From: Sulfitobacter sp. HI0040
Lineage (GTDB): Bacteria; Pseudomonadota; Alphaproteobacteria; Rhodobacterales; Rhodobacteraceae
Assembly: GCF_001634885.1 (NCBI RefSeq)
Contig: NZ_LWEX01000168.1
Location: 1 to 39,465 of the forward strand
DNA: 39,465 bases
Reading direction: 5' to 3'
Position 1 is the first letter of the stretch, and each line of letters starts with the position of its first letter. The notes beneath the pieces are model-generated. The model ran no database searches. It was not told the DNA's origin and worked only from the letters and a program-made list of their open reading frames with translations. Shown in pieces: positions 1-7,709 of the stretch. Made by a program: the position numbers and the translations under genes.

Positions 1-1167
1 GTCGATACCATCACCAACATCAAGACGGTCAAGCTGTTCGCCCACGCCGACCACGAAGACCGGGCCGCACTGGGCGCGATGCGGACGTTTCGCGGCAAGG
101 CGCTGGAGTTCGGCTATCTCGCCGCCGGGTTCCGGCTTGCCCTGATGAGCCTCGCGGGGCTGTTGCCTGTGCTGCTGCTGGGCGGCACGCTCGTGCTGTG
201 GCAGCGGGGTATGGCGACGGAGGGCGACATCGTGGCCGCAGGTGCCATCGCGATTCGGATCGCGCAGATGACCGGCTGGGTCAGTTTCACGCTGATGCAG
301 ATCTATGCCAACGTGGGCGAGGTCGAGGACGGGATGCGCACCCTCACCCCGCGCGTCCGGATGGAGGACGGCGCAGAAGCCGTCGATCTGCAGCTGGCCG
401 CCGCGCGGATCGAGTTCGACGGCGTCACCTTTGCCTATGGGCGCGAAACCGGCGGGATCGACGATGTGACCCTGACGGTGGAGCCGGGCGAAAAGCTCGG
501 GATCGTCGGTGCCTCCGGGGCGGGGAAATCGACGCTCGTGGCGCTGCTGCTGCGGCTCTACGATACGGAATCAGGACAGGTGAGGATCGGTGGCACCGAC
601 GTGCGCGCCGTCACGCAGGAGAGCCTGCGCCGTCACATCGGCATGGTCACGCAGGAAACGGCGATGTTCAACCGCTCCGCCCATGACAACATCCTCTACG
701 GTCGCCCCGATGCCACGCGCGAGGAGGTCATCGCCGCGGCAAAACGGGCGGAGGCGCATGATTTCATCCTCGACCTTCGCGACCACATGGGCCGCCGCGG
801 ATACGATGCGCATCTTGGCGAACGCGGCGTGAAACTGTCGGGCGGGCAGCGGCAGCGGATCGCACTGGCCCGCGCTATCCTGAAAGACGCGCCCATCCTC
901 GTGCTGGATGAGGCCACCAGCGCCCTCGACAGCGAGGTCGAAGCCGCGATTCAGGCCGCGCTCGATCGGGTAATGGCGGGGAAAACCGTGCTGGCCATCG
1001 CCCACCGCCTGTCCACCCTGACGGAGATGGACCGGATCGTGGTGATGGACGCCGGGCGCATCGTCGAAGAGGGCAGCCACGAGGACCTGCTCGCCAGAGA
1101 GGGACTTTATGCCCGCTACTGGGAACGCCAGTCCGGCGGCTTTCTCAACGTCCGCGCGGCGGAGTGA
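1..1167 (+). CDS. ABC exporter, fused permease and ATPase (5' end outside window)
   Basis: This is the C-terminal part (388 codons) of an ABC half-transporter; the reading frame is open from base 1, so the true start lies upstream. The visible part begins in the transmembrane domain (coupling-helix type text ITNIKTVKLFAHADHE near residue 4) and has two hydrophobic membrane segments around residues 50-95. The ATPase domain follows with Walker A GASGAGKST, signature LSGGQRQR, Walker B ILVLDEATSALD and the H-loop AHRLST. This order is typical of lipid or drug exporters of the MsbA/multidrug type (ABCB-like), acting as an inner-membrane dimer. Substrate cannot be read from the sequence. It ends in TGA with about 100 bases to the next gene, a tRNA on the other strand. 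Identity as an ABC exporter is secure; the substrate is unknown. Confidence 0.93.
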   Translation, partial: VDTITNIKTVKLFAHADHEDRAALGAMRTFRGKALEFGYLAAGFRLALMSLAGLLPVLLLGGTLVLWQRGMATEGDIVAAGAIAIRIAQMTGWVSFTLMQIYANVGEVEDGMRTLTPRVRMEDGAEAVDLQLAAARIEFDGVTFAYGRETGGIDDVTLTVEPGEKLGIVGASGAGKSTLVALLLRLYDTESGQVRIGGTDVRAVTQESLRRHIGMVTQETAMFNRSAHDNILYGRPDATREEVIAAAKRAEAHDFILDLRDHMGRRGYDAHLGERGVKLSGGQRQRIALARAILKDAPILVLDEATSALDSEVEAAIQAALDRVMAGKTVLAIAHRLSTLTEMDRIVVMDAGRIVEEGSHEDLLAREGLYARYWERQSGGFLNVRAAE

Positions 1168-1274
1168 GGGCGTTGGGGGCCTGATTCCTGCGGGGACTGC
1201 GCACCCGCTGCGCTACGCCCTTCTGAAGGGAAGGGTCACCTTCAAGGGCAAGGCTATCGTAGCTAGCGAAGAAA

Positions 1275-1350
1275 TGGTGCCTCAAGAGGGACTCGAACCC
1301 CCGACCTTGTCCTTACGAAGGACCTGCTCTACCAGCTGAGCTATTGAGGC
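1275..1350 (-). tRNA. tRNA-Thr (anticodon CGU)
   Basis: Read on the minus strand, a full cloverleaf folds. The acceptor stem GCCTCAA pairs with TTGAGGC. The D arm is GCTC...GAGC, the seven-base anticodon loop is TTCGTAA (anticodon CGT), and the T arm carries TTCGAGT. The gene is 76 nt including an encoded CCA after discriminator A. The first anticodon-stem pair (27-43) is a G-A mismatch; all other stems pair well. It reads threonine ACG codons. Confidence 0.96.
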
Positions 1351-1363
1351 GGACCGGGGCTGT

Positions 1364-1391
1364 GTTTAAACGCAGTGGGCGGGCCGTTCAA
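1364..1391 (-). promoter_or_regulatory. Candidate sigma-70 promoter of tRNA-Thr
   Basis: On the minus strand TTGAAC (1391-1386) and TTAAAC (1369-1364) are separated by 16 bases, placing the start point about 7 bases before the tRNA 5' end at 1350. The -10 box lies in the palindrome GTTTAAAC. The match is moderate. Confidence 0.4.
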
Positions 1392-1464
1392 GCGGCAGCG
1401 TGACGCCTTGGTTCTTATTCCTGCACGCAGCGGGGCGGGCGGCGCCGGGAACAGGCAGGAACGG

Positions 1465-2703
1465 ATGGATCAGTACACGGTAGAAAGGCTGGGCCTTCAC
1501 GGGGACGGGGTGGTCGAGGGACCGCTTTTCGCACCGATGACCCTGCCGGGGGAGACGATCACCGGCTTGCCCGACGGCCAGCGGCTGACGGAGGTTCGGA
1601 TCGTCACCCCTTCGCCCGAGCGGGTGGCGGCACCTTGCCGTCATTTCCGGTCCTGCGGGGGATGCCAGTTGCAGCACGCCGCCGATGATTTCGTCGCGGA
1701 CTGGAAGATGCAGGTGCTGCACACCGCATTGGCCGCGCAGGGGCTGGAGACGGAGATCCGGCCCATCGTGACATCGCCGCCCGGATCGCGCCGCCGCGCG
1801 ACTTTTGGCGCCCGGCGCACCAAGAAGGGCGCCATGGCCGGGTTCCACGCCATGGGCTCCGACGTGCTGATCGAAATACCGGGTTGCCTGATTCTCGAGC
1901 CGGAGGTGATGGAAGGTATGGAGGTTGCCCGTCATCTCGCCATCGCGGGCGGCAGCCGAAAGGCGGCGCTTGCGGTCACGGTGACGGCCTCCGACACCGG
2001 GTTGGACATTGCCGCGACGGGAGGAAAGCCGCTTGACGCGCCAGCGCGGCAGCAGCTTGCGGCCTTTTGCGATCAGGCGAATGTCGCCCGGCTGACATGG
2101 GACGGTGAGGTTATCGCGACCCTGTCCCCGCCCTATCAGACATTCGGGGCGGCCCGTGTTGTACCGCCGCCCGGTGCGTTTCTGCAGGCCACCCGGCATG
2201 GCGAGGCGGCGCTGCTCGATGCCGTGCGGGAGGCGATCGGTGCCCCCCGGCGGGTTGCTGACCTTTTCGCCGGTTGCGGCACCTTTGCCTTGCCGCTGTC
2301 TTCGGAGGCCGAGGTGCACGCGGTGGAGGGCGAAGGCGAGATGTTGGAGGCGCTGGAAGCGGGCTGGCGCAAGACGAGCGGCCTTAGCCCGGTAAGCACG
2401 CAGACACGGGATCTGTTCCGCCGCCCCTTGCTTGTCGATGAACTGGCGCGGTTCGACGCCGTCGTGATCGACCCGCCCCGGGCCGGTGCCGAAGCGCAGA
2501 CGGCGGAACTGGTCCGCGCCCGGCCTGCGCGCATCGCCTATGTCTCGTGCAACCCCGTCACCTTCGCCCGGGATGCAGCCGTGCTGGTGGCGGGGGGCTA
2601 CAGGCTCGACTGGGCGCAGCCGGTCGATCAGTTCCGGTGGTCGTCGCATCTGGAGCTTGCAGCGTGCTTTTCGATAGATGAAAATTCGCCACGTCCGCGA
2701 TAA
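1465..2703 (+). CDS. Class I SAM-dependent RNA methyltransferase, RlmD/TrmA (RumA) family
   Basis: 412-residue enzyme of the TrmA/RlmC/RlmD family, which methylates C5 of uridine in 23S rRNA or tRNA using S-adenosylmethionine. The N-terminal part is short and TRAM-like (residues 1-50). An iron-sulfur cysteine set CRHFRSCGGCQLQH follows near residue 58. The Rossmann methyltransferase domain contains VADLFAGCGTFALPL (motif I), VVIDPPRAGAE and the catalytic region YVSCNPVTFARD. I chose ATG 1465 because AGGAACGG lies just upstream and homologues begin close to this point; a longer frame back to GTG 1375 would run into the tRNA promoter. The exact target base (m5U1939, m5U747 or m5U54 type) is not decided here. 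It stands alone, with a lipoprotein L,D-transpeptidase 80 bases downstream. Confidence 0.9.
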   Translation: MDQYTVERLGLHGDGVVEGPLFAPMTLPGETITGLPDGQRLTEVRIVTPSPERVAAPCRHFRSCGGCQLQHAADDFVADWKMQVLHTALAAQGLETEIRPIVTSPPGSRRRATFGARRTKKGAMAGFHAMGSDVLIEIPGCLILEPEVMEGMEVARHLAIAGGSRKAALAVTVTASDTGLDIAATGGKPLDAPARQQLAAFCDQANVARLTWDGEVIATLSPPYQTFGAARVVPPPGAFLQATRHGEAALLDAVREAIGAPRRVADLFAGCGTFALPLSSEAEVHAVEGEGEMLEALEAGWRKTSGLSPVSTQTRDLFRRPLLVDELARFDAVVIDPPRAGAEAQTAELVRARPARIAYVSCNPVTFARDAAVLVAGGYRLDWAQPVDQFRWSSHLELAACFSIDENSPRPR

Positions 2704-2783
2704 CTTCTGCGTTTGACGGCTATGCGATTCCGCCGTTTTCGGGTATTCAGAAACAAATCAACAAAAGACAGAGGCATTGGCAG

Positions 2784-3290
2784 ATGCAACGCAGGCAACT
2801 TCTCATGGGAGCGACCGCAGCTATTACGCTGGGCGCTTGCAGCAGCACCAACAACACCAAGTTCAAGCGGTACGACGGGCCGGAGGTGACGCAGGTCGTC
2901 GTGTCCAAACAGTCCCGGCTGATGTACCTGATGCACAAGGGCGAGATCCTTGAGCAATACAACATCCGGCTGGGCTTTGCCCCGATCGGCCACAAGATGT
3001 TCGAGGGTGACGGGCGCACGCCCGAAGGGCGCTACTACATCGATCGCCGCAACCCGAACAGCAAGTACCATCTGTCCATCGGCATTTCCTATCCCAACGC
3101 CGAAGATCTGGCGATGGCGGAATCCATGGGCAAGAAACCGGGTGGCGATATCTTCATCCACGGCCAGCGCAACCCCTTCAAGCCCGAGACATCGGACTGG
3201 ACCTGGGGCTGTATCGCGGTCACGAACGCCGAGATCGAGGATATCTATTCGATGGTGCGGGACGGCACCCCCATCGTCATCGGCCGCTAG
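2784..3290 (+). CDS. L,D-transpeptidase lipoprotein (YkuD domain)
   Basis: 168-residue lipoprotein. The N terminus MQRRQLLMGATAAITLGACS has arginines, a hydrophobic stretch and a lipobox (LGAC, Cys19), so it should be lipid-anchored in the periplasm. The YkuD domain covers roughly residues 35-167. Its active site is FIHGQRNPF followed by TWGCIAV, where the Cys is the nucleophile; the usual SHGC is TWGC here. Such enzymes form 3-3 peptidoglycan cross-links, attach proteins to peptidoglycan, or cut such links. The start ATG 2784 is the only one that gives an intact lipobox signal. A second transpeptidase of the same family lies 700 bases downstream, with a CAP-domain lipoprotein between them on the other strand. 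The family call is strong; cross-linking versus protein attachment is open. Confidence 0.9.
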   Translation: MQRRQLLMGATAAITLGACSSTNNTKFKRYDGPEVTQVVVSKQSRLMYLMHKGEILEQYNIRLGFAPIGHKMFEGDGRTPEGRYYIDRRNPNSKYHLSIGISYPNAEDLAMAESMGKKPGGDIFIHGQRNPFKPETSDWTWGCIAVTNAEIEDIYSMVRDGTPIVIGR

Positions 3291-3309
3291 GACCGACCTG
3301 GCAGGGGCG

Positions 3310-3327
3310 CTGACCCTTCGGGGTCAG
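3310..3327. terminator. UUCG-capped hairpin between convergent genes
   Basis: CTGACCC, loop TTCG, GGGTCAG: a seven-pair stem closed by a C(UUCG)G tetraloop, which is exceptionally stable. It lies 20 bases after the L,D-transpeptidase stop and covers the stop codon of the convergent CAP gene (3324-3326). There is no T-run, so it may be a 3' end-protecting hairpin rather than a classical intrinsic terminator. Confidence 0.5.
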
Positions 3328-3821
3328 TTGCCCAGAACCATCGTCCACCAGATCTTGCCGTTGGATTCCTGATGCCAGGAGAAGCCCATGTTGCGCGCTT
3401 CGGGGGCGAGGATGATGCGCCGCGTGTCGGGCGAGTCCATCCATGCGGTCAGCGTTTCGAGTTCCGTTTCGTAGGTTTCAGAAATGACCTCTCCGACCAG
3501 GCCGCCGGTGTAGCCCACGCGCTGGATACGATCGACGGGGGAGGACCCGTCAGACCCGAAGTGCCATGGCCGCGCTTGAACCGCCATGTCCCGCGCATGG
3601 GTGGCCGCCGCCGCGTTGAGCTTTGCGTCGAGCTGAAGCTGGCCCGCGCCAGCCGCGCTGCGCAGGGCATTGACGGCGTCCAGCATCCGGAACTGAATCT
3701 CGCCTTCCTCGCTGGAACTGATCCGGTAGCCCGCGGAGCCGTCGGGCGTCGTCGGGTAGGAAGACGCGCAGGCGGACAGGACAACAGAGGCGGCAAACAG
3801 CAGGGAGATCAGTCTGATCAT
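3324..3821 (-). CDS. CAP (SCP/PR-1-like) domain lipoprotein
   Basis: 165 residues. The N terminus MIRLISLLFAASVVLSACAS is a lipoprotein signal with lipobox LSAC, so the protein should be anchored to a membrane facing the periplasm. The remainder is a CAP domain: LDAVNALRSAAGAGQLQLD (start helix), AAATHARDMAVQARPWHFG (metal-type His plus conserved stretch) and a C-terminal NGKIWWTMVLGN strand. Bacterial CAP proteins are extracytoplasmic and of mostly unknown activity. The start at 3821 is preferred over the upstream Met at 3854 because it gives a proper signal peptide and has GGAG nine bases ahead. It is convergent with the upstream L,D-transpeptidase and diverges from the second one, which hints at a cell-envelope role; that link is inference. 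Confidence 0.85.
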   Translation of the reverse strand: MIRLISLLFAASVVLSACASSYPTTPDGSAGYRISSSEEGEIQFRMLDAVNALRSAAGAGQLQLDAKLNAAAATHARDMAVQARPWHFGSDGSSPVDRIQRVGYTGGLVGEVISETYETELETLTAWMDSPDTRRIILAPEARNMGFSWHQESNGKIWWTMVLGN

Positions 3822-3992
3822 TGGAGGCTCCACGAGATAATACTTTCCGATCACTTACCGCGCCGGGCGTGGCAGGGCAAACGCACATCGGCGTTACTCT
3901 GCCAAATGACGCTTGATTGATTTGAAACTGCGTCTTTGCGCCCATATAAGGGACCGGATTGCACAAGTTCGTTCATCCAGCGGAGTCTCACG

Positions 3993-4604
3993 ATGTCTGA
4001 CGCACGTAATCCCCTTTCATCACGCCGGGCCTTTATTGCAGGGAGCGCCGCTTTGCTGGCGACACCGGCGCTGGCACAGAGCACGACAGGCGTGAACAGC
4101 GCCGCGACCACCGAAGCGGACGTAACCGTTGGCGGCAGCGCGCAGCGAAACATCTCCAGCTTCCGGCAACTGGATTGGCGCCCCTATTTCAAGGACACCC
4201 GCAATGGCGCCGTGCTCGTGGATATCGACACCCGCGCGGTGCATTTCTGGTCCCACGATCAGAGCGTCTACAAACTCTATCCCTCCAGCGTTCCGCTGAC
4301 CGAGGATCTGACCCGCCGCGGTCGTACCCGCGTGATCAAGAAGGTGGAGGGCCCCAGCTGGCGCCCGACCCCGTCGATGCTAAAGCGTAACCCCGACTGG
4401 CCCGCCTATGTCGGCCCCGGTCCGGACAACCCGCTCGGTTCCCATGCGCTCTACCTCAGCTGGACGTATTACCGCATCCACGGTACGCACGACACGCGCA
4501 AGATCGGCCGCCGGTCGTCGAACGGTTGCATCGGGCTTTATAATGAGCATATCGCCGAACTGTTCGCGCTGACCACGGTCGGCACGCAAGTGTTGCTTAT
4601 TTGA
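3993..4604 (+). CDS. L,D-transpeptidase with Tat-type signal (ErfK/YbiS/YkuD family)
   Basis: 203 residues. The N terminus has SSRRAFIAGSAALLATPALA, a twin-arginine signal with a clear Ala-x-Ala cleavage site near residue 28, so the enzyme should be exported folded. The YkuD domain carries YRIHGTHDTRKIG and SSNGCIGLYNEHI, the conserved His and the Ser-x-Gly-Cys nucleophile. It should act on peptidoglycan in the periplasm, making meso-DAP to meso-DAP cross-links or attaching proteins. ATG 3993 is preferred over 3936 because the latter adds 19 non-signal residues. It is the closer match to the standard family of the two transpeptidases here; the first one is a lipoprotein with an altered active-site neighbourhood. 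Confidence 0.92.
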   Translation: MSDARNPLSSRRAFIAGSAALLATPALAQSTTGVNSAATTEADVTVGGSAQRNISSFRQLDWRPYFKDTRNGAVLVDIDTRAVHFWSHDQSVYKLYPSSVPLTEDLTRRGRTRVIKKVEGPSWRPTPSMLKRNPDWPAYVGPGPDNPLGSHALYLSWTYYRIHGTHDTRKIGRRSSNGCIGLYNEHIAELFALTTVGTQVLLI

Positions 4605-4738
4605 CGACAATCCCTTGGGTTGTGCTGGGTGAATGCGAAAACCTGTTTTCTCGGGCTGCATCATGCTGTTTAGAAAGAGCATGAGGTAAGTTCGTAAGCG
4701 TATCCACATGAGTGGGCGCAACTACAGGAGGATTCACT

Positions 4739-4930
4739 ATGAAAAAACTCGTTCTGGCGGCTGCTTTCGCTGCAACCGCATCCATGGCATCCGCAGGGTC
4801 TCTCGCCGATCCGGTTGTTGAGCCCGTCGTCGAAGCGCCGGTTGTCATCGTTGAAGAGCCAACAGGTTCCTCGGGCGGCATCCTGCTGCCGCTGTTCCTG
4901 CTGGCCGTTCTGGTCGCGGCAACTTCCTGA
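4739..4930 (+). CDS. Small exported membrane protein, 63 residues, unknown function
   Basis: The start is strong: ATG 4739 follows AGGAGG with a seven-base gap. Residues 1-19 form a clean signal peptide (MKKLVLAAAFAATASMASAG). Residues 20-42 are acidic and rich in Val, Pro and Glu. Residues 43-63 begin with a GSSGG turn and form one hydrophobic helix (ILLPLFLLAVLVAATS) with no basic tail. The mature protein is therefore about 44 residues with a C-terminal membrane helix. A strong terminator follows, so it is a single-gene transcript. Similar small proteins occur next to hemH in related bacteria as far as I recall, but I know of no established function. The Gly-Gly plus helix resembles sorting tails, but the basic end those need is absent. 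Confidence 0.8.
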   Translation: MKKLVLAAAFAATASMASAGSLADPVVEPVVEAPVVIVEEPTGSSGGILLPLFLLAVLVAATS

Positions 4931-4954
4931 GTTTCAGGCAGATTCAGAATTTGG

Positions 4955-4982
4955 AAAAGGCGGTGCTTGCACCGCCTTTTTT
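4955..4982. terminator. Bidirectional intrinsic terminator between small protein gene and hemH
   Basis: AAAAGGCGGTG and CACCGCCTTTT pair over eleven bases around the loop CTTG, followed by a run of six T on the plus strand. The minus strand also reads into TTTT, so it can serve both the small gene (plus) and hemH (minus). Confidence 0.9.
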
Positions 4983-5010
4983 CATGCCCGCTCCCCGTTG
5001 AACCAAAAGC

Positions 5011-6057
5011 CTAGTCTACCCAGCCCTGCAGGTTTTCCTCGATCACCTCGACCAGTGCTGAGACATGGGCGGCGTCATCGTTCAGACAGGGTATATAGGT
5101 AAATCGCTCGCCGCCCGCTTCCTCGAAGCTTTCGCGAATCTCTTCATTGATCTCTTCGAGCGTTTCAATGCAGTCGGCGGAAAAGGCGGGCGCGCAGACG
5201 GCGATGTTGCGATTGCCGGCCTTCGCCTGCCGCGCGACCTCCTCCACCGTATAGGGCTGGAGCCATTCTTCGGGGCCGAAGCGGGACTGGAACGTCGTGA
5301 TGATCTGCGTGTCGTCCCATCCCAGCCGTTCTTTCAGCAGTCGCGTCGTTTTCTGGCACTGGCAATGGTAGGGATCGCCCTCCATCAGATAACGGGTCGG
5401 CACGCCGTGATAGGAGCAGACCAGCAACTGCGGCTTTTCGGCGGCGGCCGCATAGGCACATTCGATGGATTGGGCGAGCGCCTCGATATAGCTTGGTCTG
5501 TCGAAATAGGGGGCGACCGTACGGCTCGCCGGTTGCCATTTTTCCTTGCTGAGCGCTGCAAAGAACGCGTCATTCGCCGTGGCGGAGGTGGCTCCGGCGT
5601 ATTGCGGGTAGAGCGGGAAGAAGAGGAGTTTCTGGCATCCCGCCTCGATCATCTGTTGTACTTTTGACCGGGTGGAGGGGTTTCCGTAGCGCATGCAGAA
5701 ATCGACGATCACGTCATCGCCGTAGCGCGCTTTGACTTCGGCCTCGATCGCCGCGGTCTGCGCCTTGGTGATCGTCATCAGCGGGCTTTCGTTCTGCTCT
5801 TCGTTCCAGATCGATTTATAGGCGGCCCCGCTGGTAAAGGGGCGTTTGGACAGGATGACGAGTTGCAGCAAAGGCTGCCATTTCCACGGGCTGTAATCGA
5901 TCACCCGGCGGTCGGAGAGGAATTCGTTCAGGTAGCGGCGCATGGACCAGTAATCGTAGTGGTCCGGCGTTCCGAGGTTCGCCAACAAAACGCCCACACG
6001 GGCTTGGGGCACCGCCGGGTGGTCGGACGGTGCGTGTGCCGGGCGGGATTTTGTCAT
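5011..6057 (-). CDS. hemH: Ferrochelatase
   Basis: 348-residue ferrochelatase, which inserts Fe2+ into protoporphyrin IX as the last step of heme synthesis. Visible family marks are VGVLLANLGTPDHYDYWSMR at the N terminus, EFLSDRRVID, LFFPLYPQYAGATSA, the active-site His region LLVCSYHGVPTRY and the Glu region TFQSRFGPEEWLQPYT. Length fits the bacterial family. I chose ATG 6057, preceded by AGGAGAG, over the frame start at 6087, which lacks such a site. C-terminal cysteines (CQCQK, CIETL, CLND) are present, but I cannot decide whether a 2Fe-2S cluster forms. It converges on the small membrane protein gene across a shared terminator, and the next upstream gene on the same strand starts 52 bases away. 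Confidence 0.96.
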   Translation of the reverse strand: MTKSRPAHAPSDHPAVPQARVGVLLANLGTPDHYDYWSMRRYLNEFLSDRRVIDYSPWKWQPLLQLVILSKRPFTSGAAYKSIWNEEQNESPLMTITKAQTAAIEAEVKARYGDDVIVDFCMRYGNPSTRSKVQQMIEAGCQKLLFFPLYPQYAGATSATANDAFFAALSKEKWQPASRTVAPYFDRPSYIEALAQSIECAYAAAAEKPQLLVCSYHGVPTRYLMEGDPYHCQCQKTTRLLKERLGWDDTQIITTFQSRFGPEEWLQPYTVEEVARQAKAGNRNIAVCAPAFSADCIETLEEINEEIRESFEEAGGERFTYIPCLNDDAAHVSALVEVIEENLQGWVD

Positions 6058-6108
6058 GGTCTCTCCTGTTCTTGTAACGCCGATCACATAGCGGAGCGGT
6101 GACTTCGG

Positions 6109-6927
6109 TCAATCCGACAATGGTTTTTCCTGCGTGCCGAGCGCATCGGCGAGCCGTTGTTGTGCCGACCCGGGGCGCAGGGGTTTCGGCTGGGTGGCAT
6201 CAGGGGCCCAACCGGCAAGAAATACCATTTCAAAGGTGGCGGTGATCGCCTTGTGCTGGCCCGGGAAATGGGTGGCGTAAAGCTCTGCCGCGCGATCCAT
6301 CACGGCCCGGCGCGTGGGTCGGCGCAGCCGAGCGGCGAGCGCGTTGGTCTCCCCCATCGCGCGGAGATCGCGCATCAGGGCGTGCAGGTCATCGTATTCC
6401 ACCCGTGTTGTCACGCTGTCGGCCACGGGCAGGGCCAGCCCCGCGCGCTGGAGCAGCCCGCCCCAGTCGCGCAGGTCCGCCATGGGGGCCACGCGGGGCG
6501 ACAGCCCGCCTGAGATAGCGGCTTCGGCTTCGCCGAGACATCTGCGCAATTCATTGAGCGTCTGCCCTGCGTAGCACACCCCGAGGAACAGCCCATCGGG
6601 GCGCAGCGCCCGGCGGCTCTGGATCAACTGGCCCACGGGGTCGTTCGCCCAGTGCAGGCTCATGGCGTGGATCAGCAGATCATGCTGGTCGACCTCCAGT
6701 TGCAAAGTCTCGTCGTCCGCAACGATGCGCGCGGTCGGAAGCACATCGCGCCAGATCTCCGGCCAGCCGGTGACCACCGCGGGCGCGGTAAAGGACTTGT
6801 TAACGCTTTCAAGCCGATCCTCGATCTCGTCGATGGCGAGACGGTGCAGAAAATCGCCCGCTTCCGTTGCCCGACGGCGGCGGCTCTGAAGGGCGATGGG
6901 ATCTGTCAGGATATTGGGTGGCGGCAT
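6109..6927 (-). CDS. SAM-dependent methyltransferase, BioC/NDUFAF5-like
   Basis: 272 residues. The protein starts MPPPNILTDPIALQSRRRR, a proline-rich opening seen in the alphaproteobacterial relatives of mitochondrial NDUFAF5. The methyltransferase core includes a strand-rich middle (DLLIHAMSLHWANDPVGQLI, then LRPDGLFLGVCYAGQTLNEL) typical of class I methyltransferases of the BioC type. A classical GxGxG motif I is weak or absent in the expected place (VVTGWPEIWRDVLP), so it may be degenerate. NDUFAF5 in eukaryotes modifies a complex I subunit; a similar role here is inference. The start at 6927 is only 14 bases from the start of comF on the other strand. Confidence 0.8.
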   Translation of the reverse strand: MPPPNILTDPIALQSRRRRATEAGDFLHRLAIDEIEDRLESVNKSFTAPAVVTGWPEIWRDVLPTARIVADDETLQLEVDQHDLLIHAMSLHWANDPVGQLIQSRRALRPDGLFLGVCYAGQTLNELRRCLGEAEAAISGGLSPRVAPMADLRDWGGLLQRAGLALPVADSVTTRVEYDDLHALMRDLRAMGETNALAARLRRPTRRAVMDRAAELYATHFPGQHKAITATFEMVFLAGWAPDATQPKPLRPGSAQQRLADALGTQEKPLSD

Positions 6928-6941
6928 GGAGCGACAATAAG

Positions 6942-7673
6942 GTGCAGGCGCGGGGACTTCAAACGGCACTGGCTGCGATATATCCGCCCAGGTGCCTTGG
7001 CTGCGGCATGACGGTCGGATCGGAATTCGGGCTTTGCGGGCCTTGTTGGCGCGATACGCCATTCATCGCGGGGGCCATCTGCGACAGTTGCTCCGTACCG
7101 CTGCCGGGTCCGGGCGAAGACGGGTTGACCTGTGATGCCTGCATGGCGGCGCCCCCGCCGTGGCGGTGGGCGCGGTCCGCGCTTATCTACGACGGGACGG
7201 GGCGAAAGCTCGTACTGGCGCTCAAGCACGGCGACCGGCAGGAGATCGCGCAACCTGCGGGCCGGTGGATGGTGCACGCCATGGGGGACAGGACATTGGC
7301 GGCCGATACCCTTGTCGCCCCCGTTCCGCTGCATTGGACGCGGACCATAAAGCGGCGATACAACCAGTCGGCACTGCTTGCGCGTTCGGTGGCGCGCCAG
7401 CTTGGTCTTTCGTGGTGTCCGAACCTCCTTCAACGGGTCCGGCGAACGGAGTCCCTCGACGGCCTGGGGCGGGAGGAACGATTCGCGCTCCTGCAGGGCA
7501 GCATGCGCATCCATTCGCGCCACGCGGCGTCTCTGGCGGGGCGGCCCGTTCTGCTGGTGGACGACGTGCTGACCTCCGGCGCGACCCTTTCGACCGCCGC
7601 GCAGTGCTGCCGTCACGCAGGATCGGGAGAGATTGCGGTGGCGACACTGGCGCGGGTGGCCAAAGAGACCTAA
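6942..7673 (+). CDS. comF: ComF family phosphoribosyltransferase-like protein
   Basis: About 243 residues with a GTG start. The N-terminal part holds paired cysteines (CLGCG, CGPCW, CDSC, CDAC) that should form zinc sites. The C-terminal part is a type I phosphoribosyltransferase fold with VLLVDDVLTSGATLSTAA, the PRPP-binding loop, near residue 200, and YNQSALLARSVARQLGL before it. ComF proteins act in DNA uptake in competent bacteria; in Rhodobacterales the role is undetermined. GTG 6942 gives an N terminus like that of homologues (QTALAAIYPPRCLGCG), although ribosome binding signals are poor; ATG 6867 in the same frame would overlap the divergent methyltransferase gene. It leads a grxC, nitrilase and marR series downstream. 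Confidence 0.85.
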   Translation: MQARGLQTALAAIYPPRCLGCGMTVGSEFGLCGPCWRDTPFIAGAICDSCSVPLPGPGEDGLTCDACMAAPPPWRWARSALIYDGTGRKLVLALKHGDRQEIAQPAGRWMVHAMGDRTLAADTLVAPVPLHWTRTIKRRYNQSALLARSVARQLGLSWCPNLLQRVRRTESLDGLGREERFALLQGSMRIHSRHAASLAGRPVLLVDDVLTSGATLSTAAQCCRHAGSGEIAVATLARVAKET

Positions 7674-7709
7674 GTCCTGTGCAACACCTGATGCAGAAAG
7701 GATGAGGTC

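Noticed and set aside
1366-2649. Open frame of 427 codons on the minus strand over the RNA methyltransferase
   Set aside because: Shadow frame; the methyltransferase motifs on the plus strand are clear.
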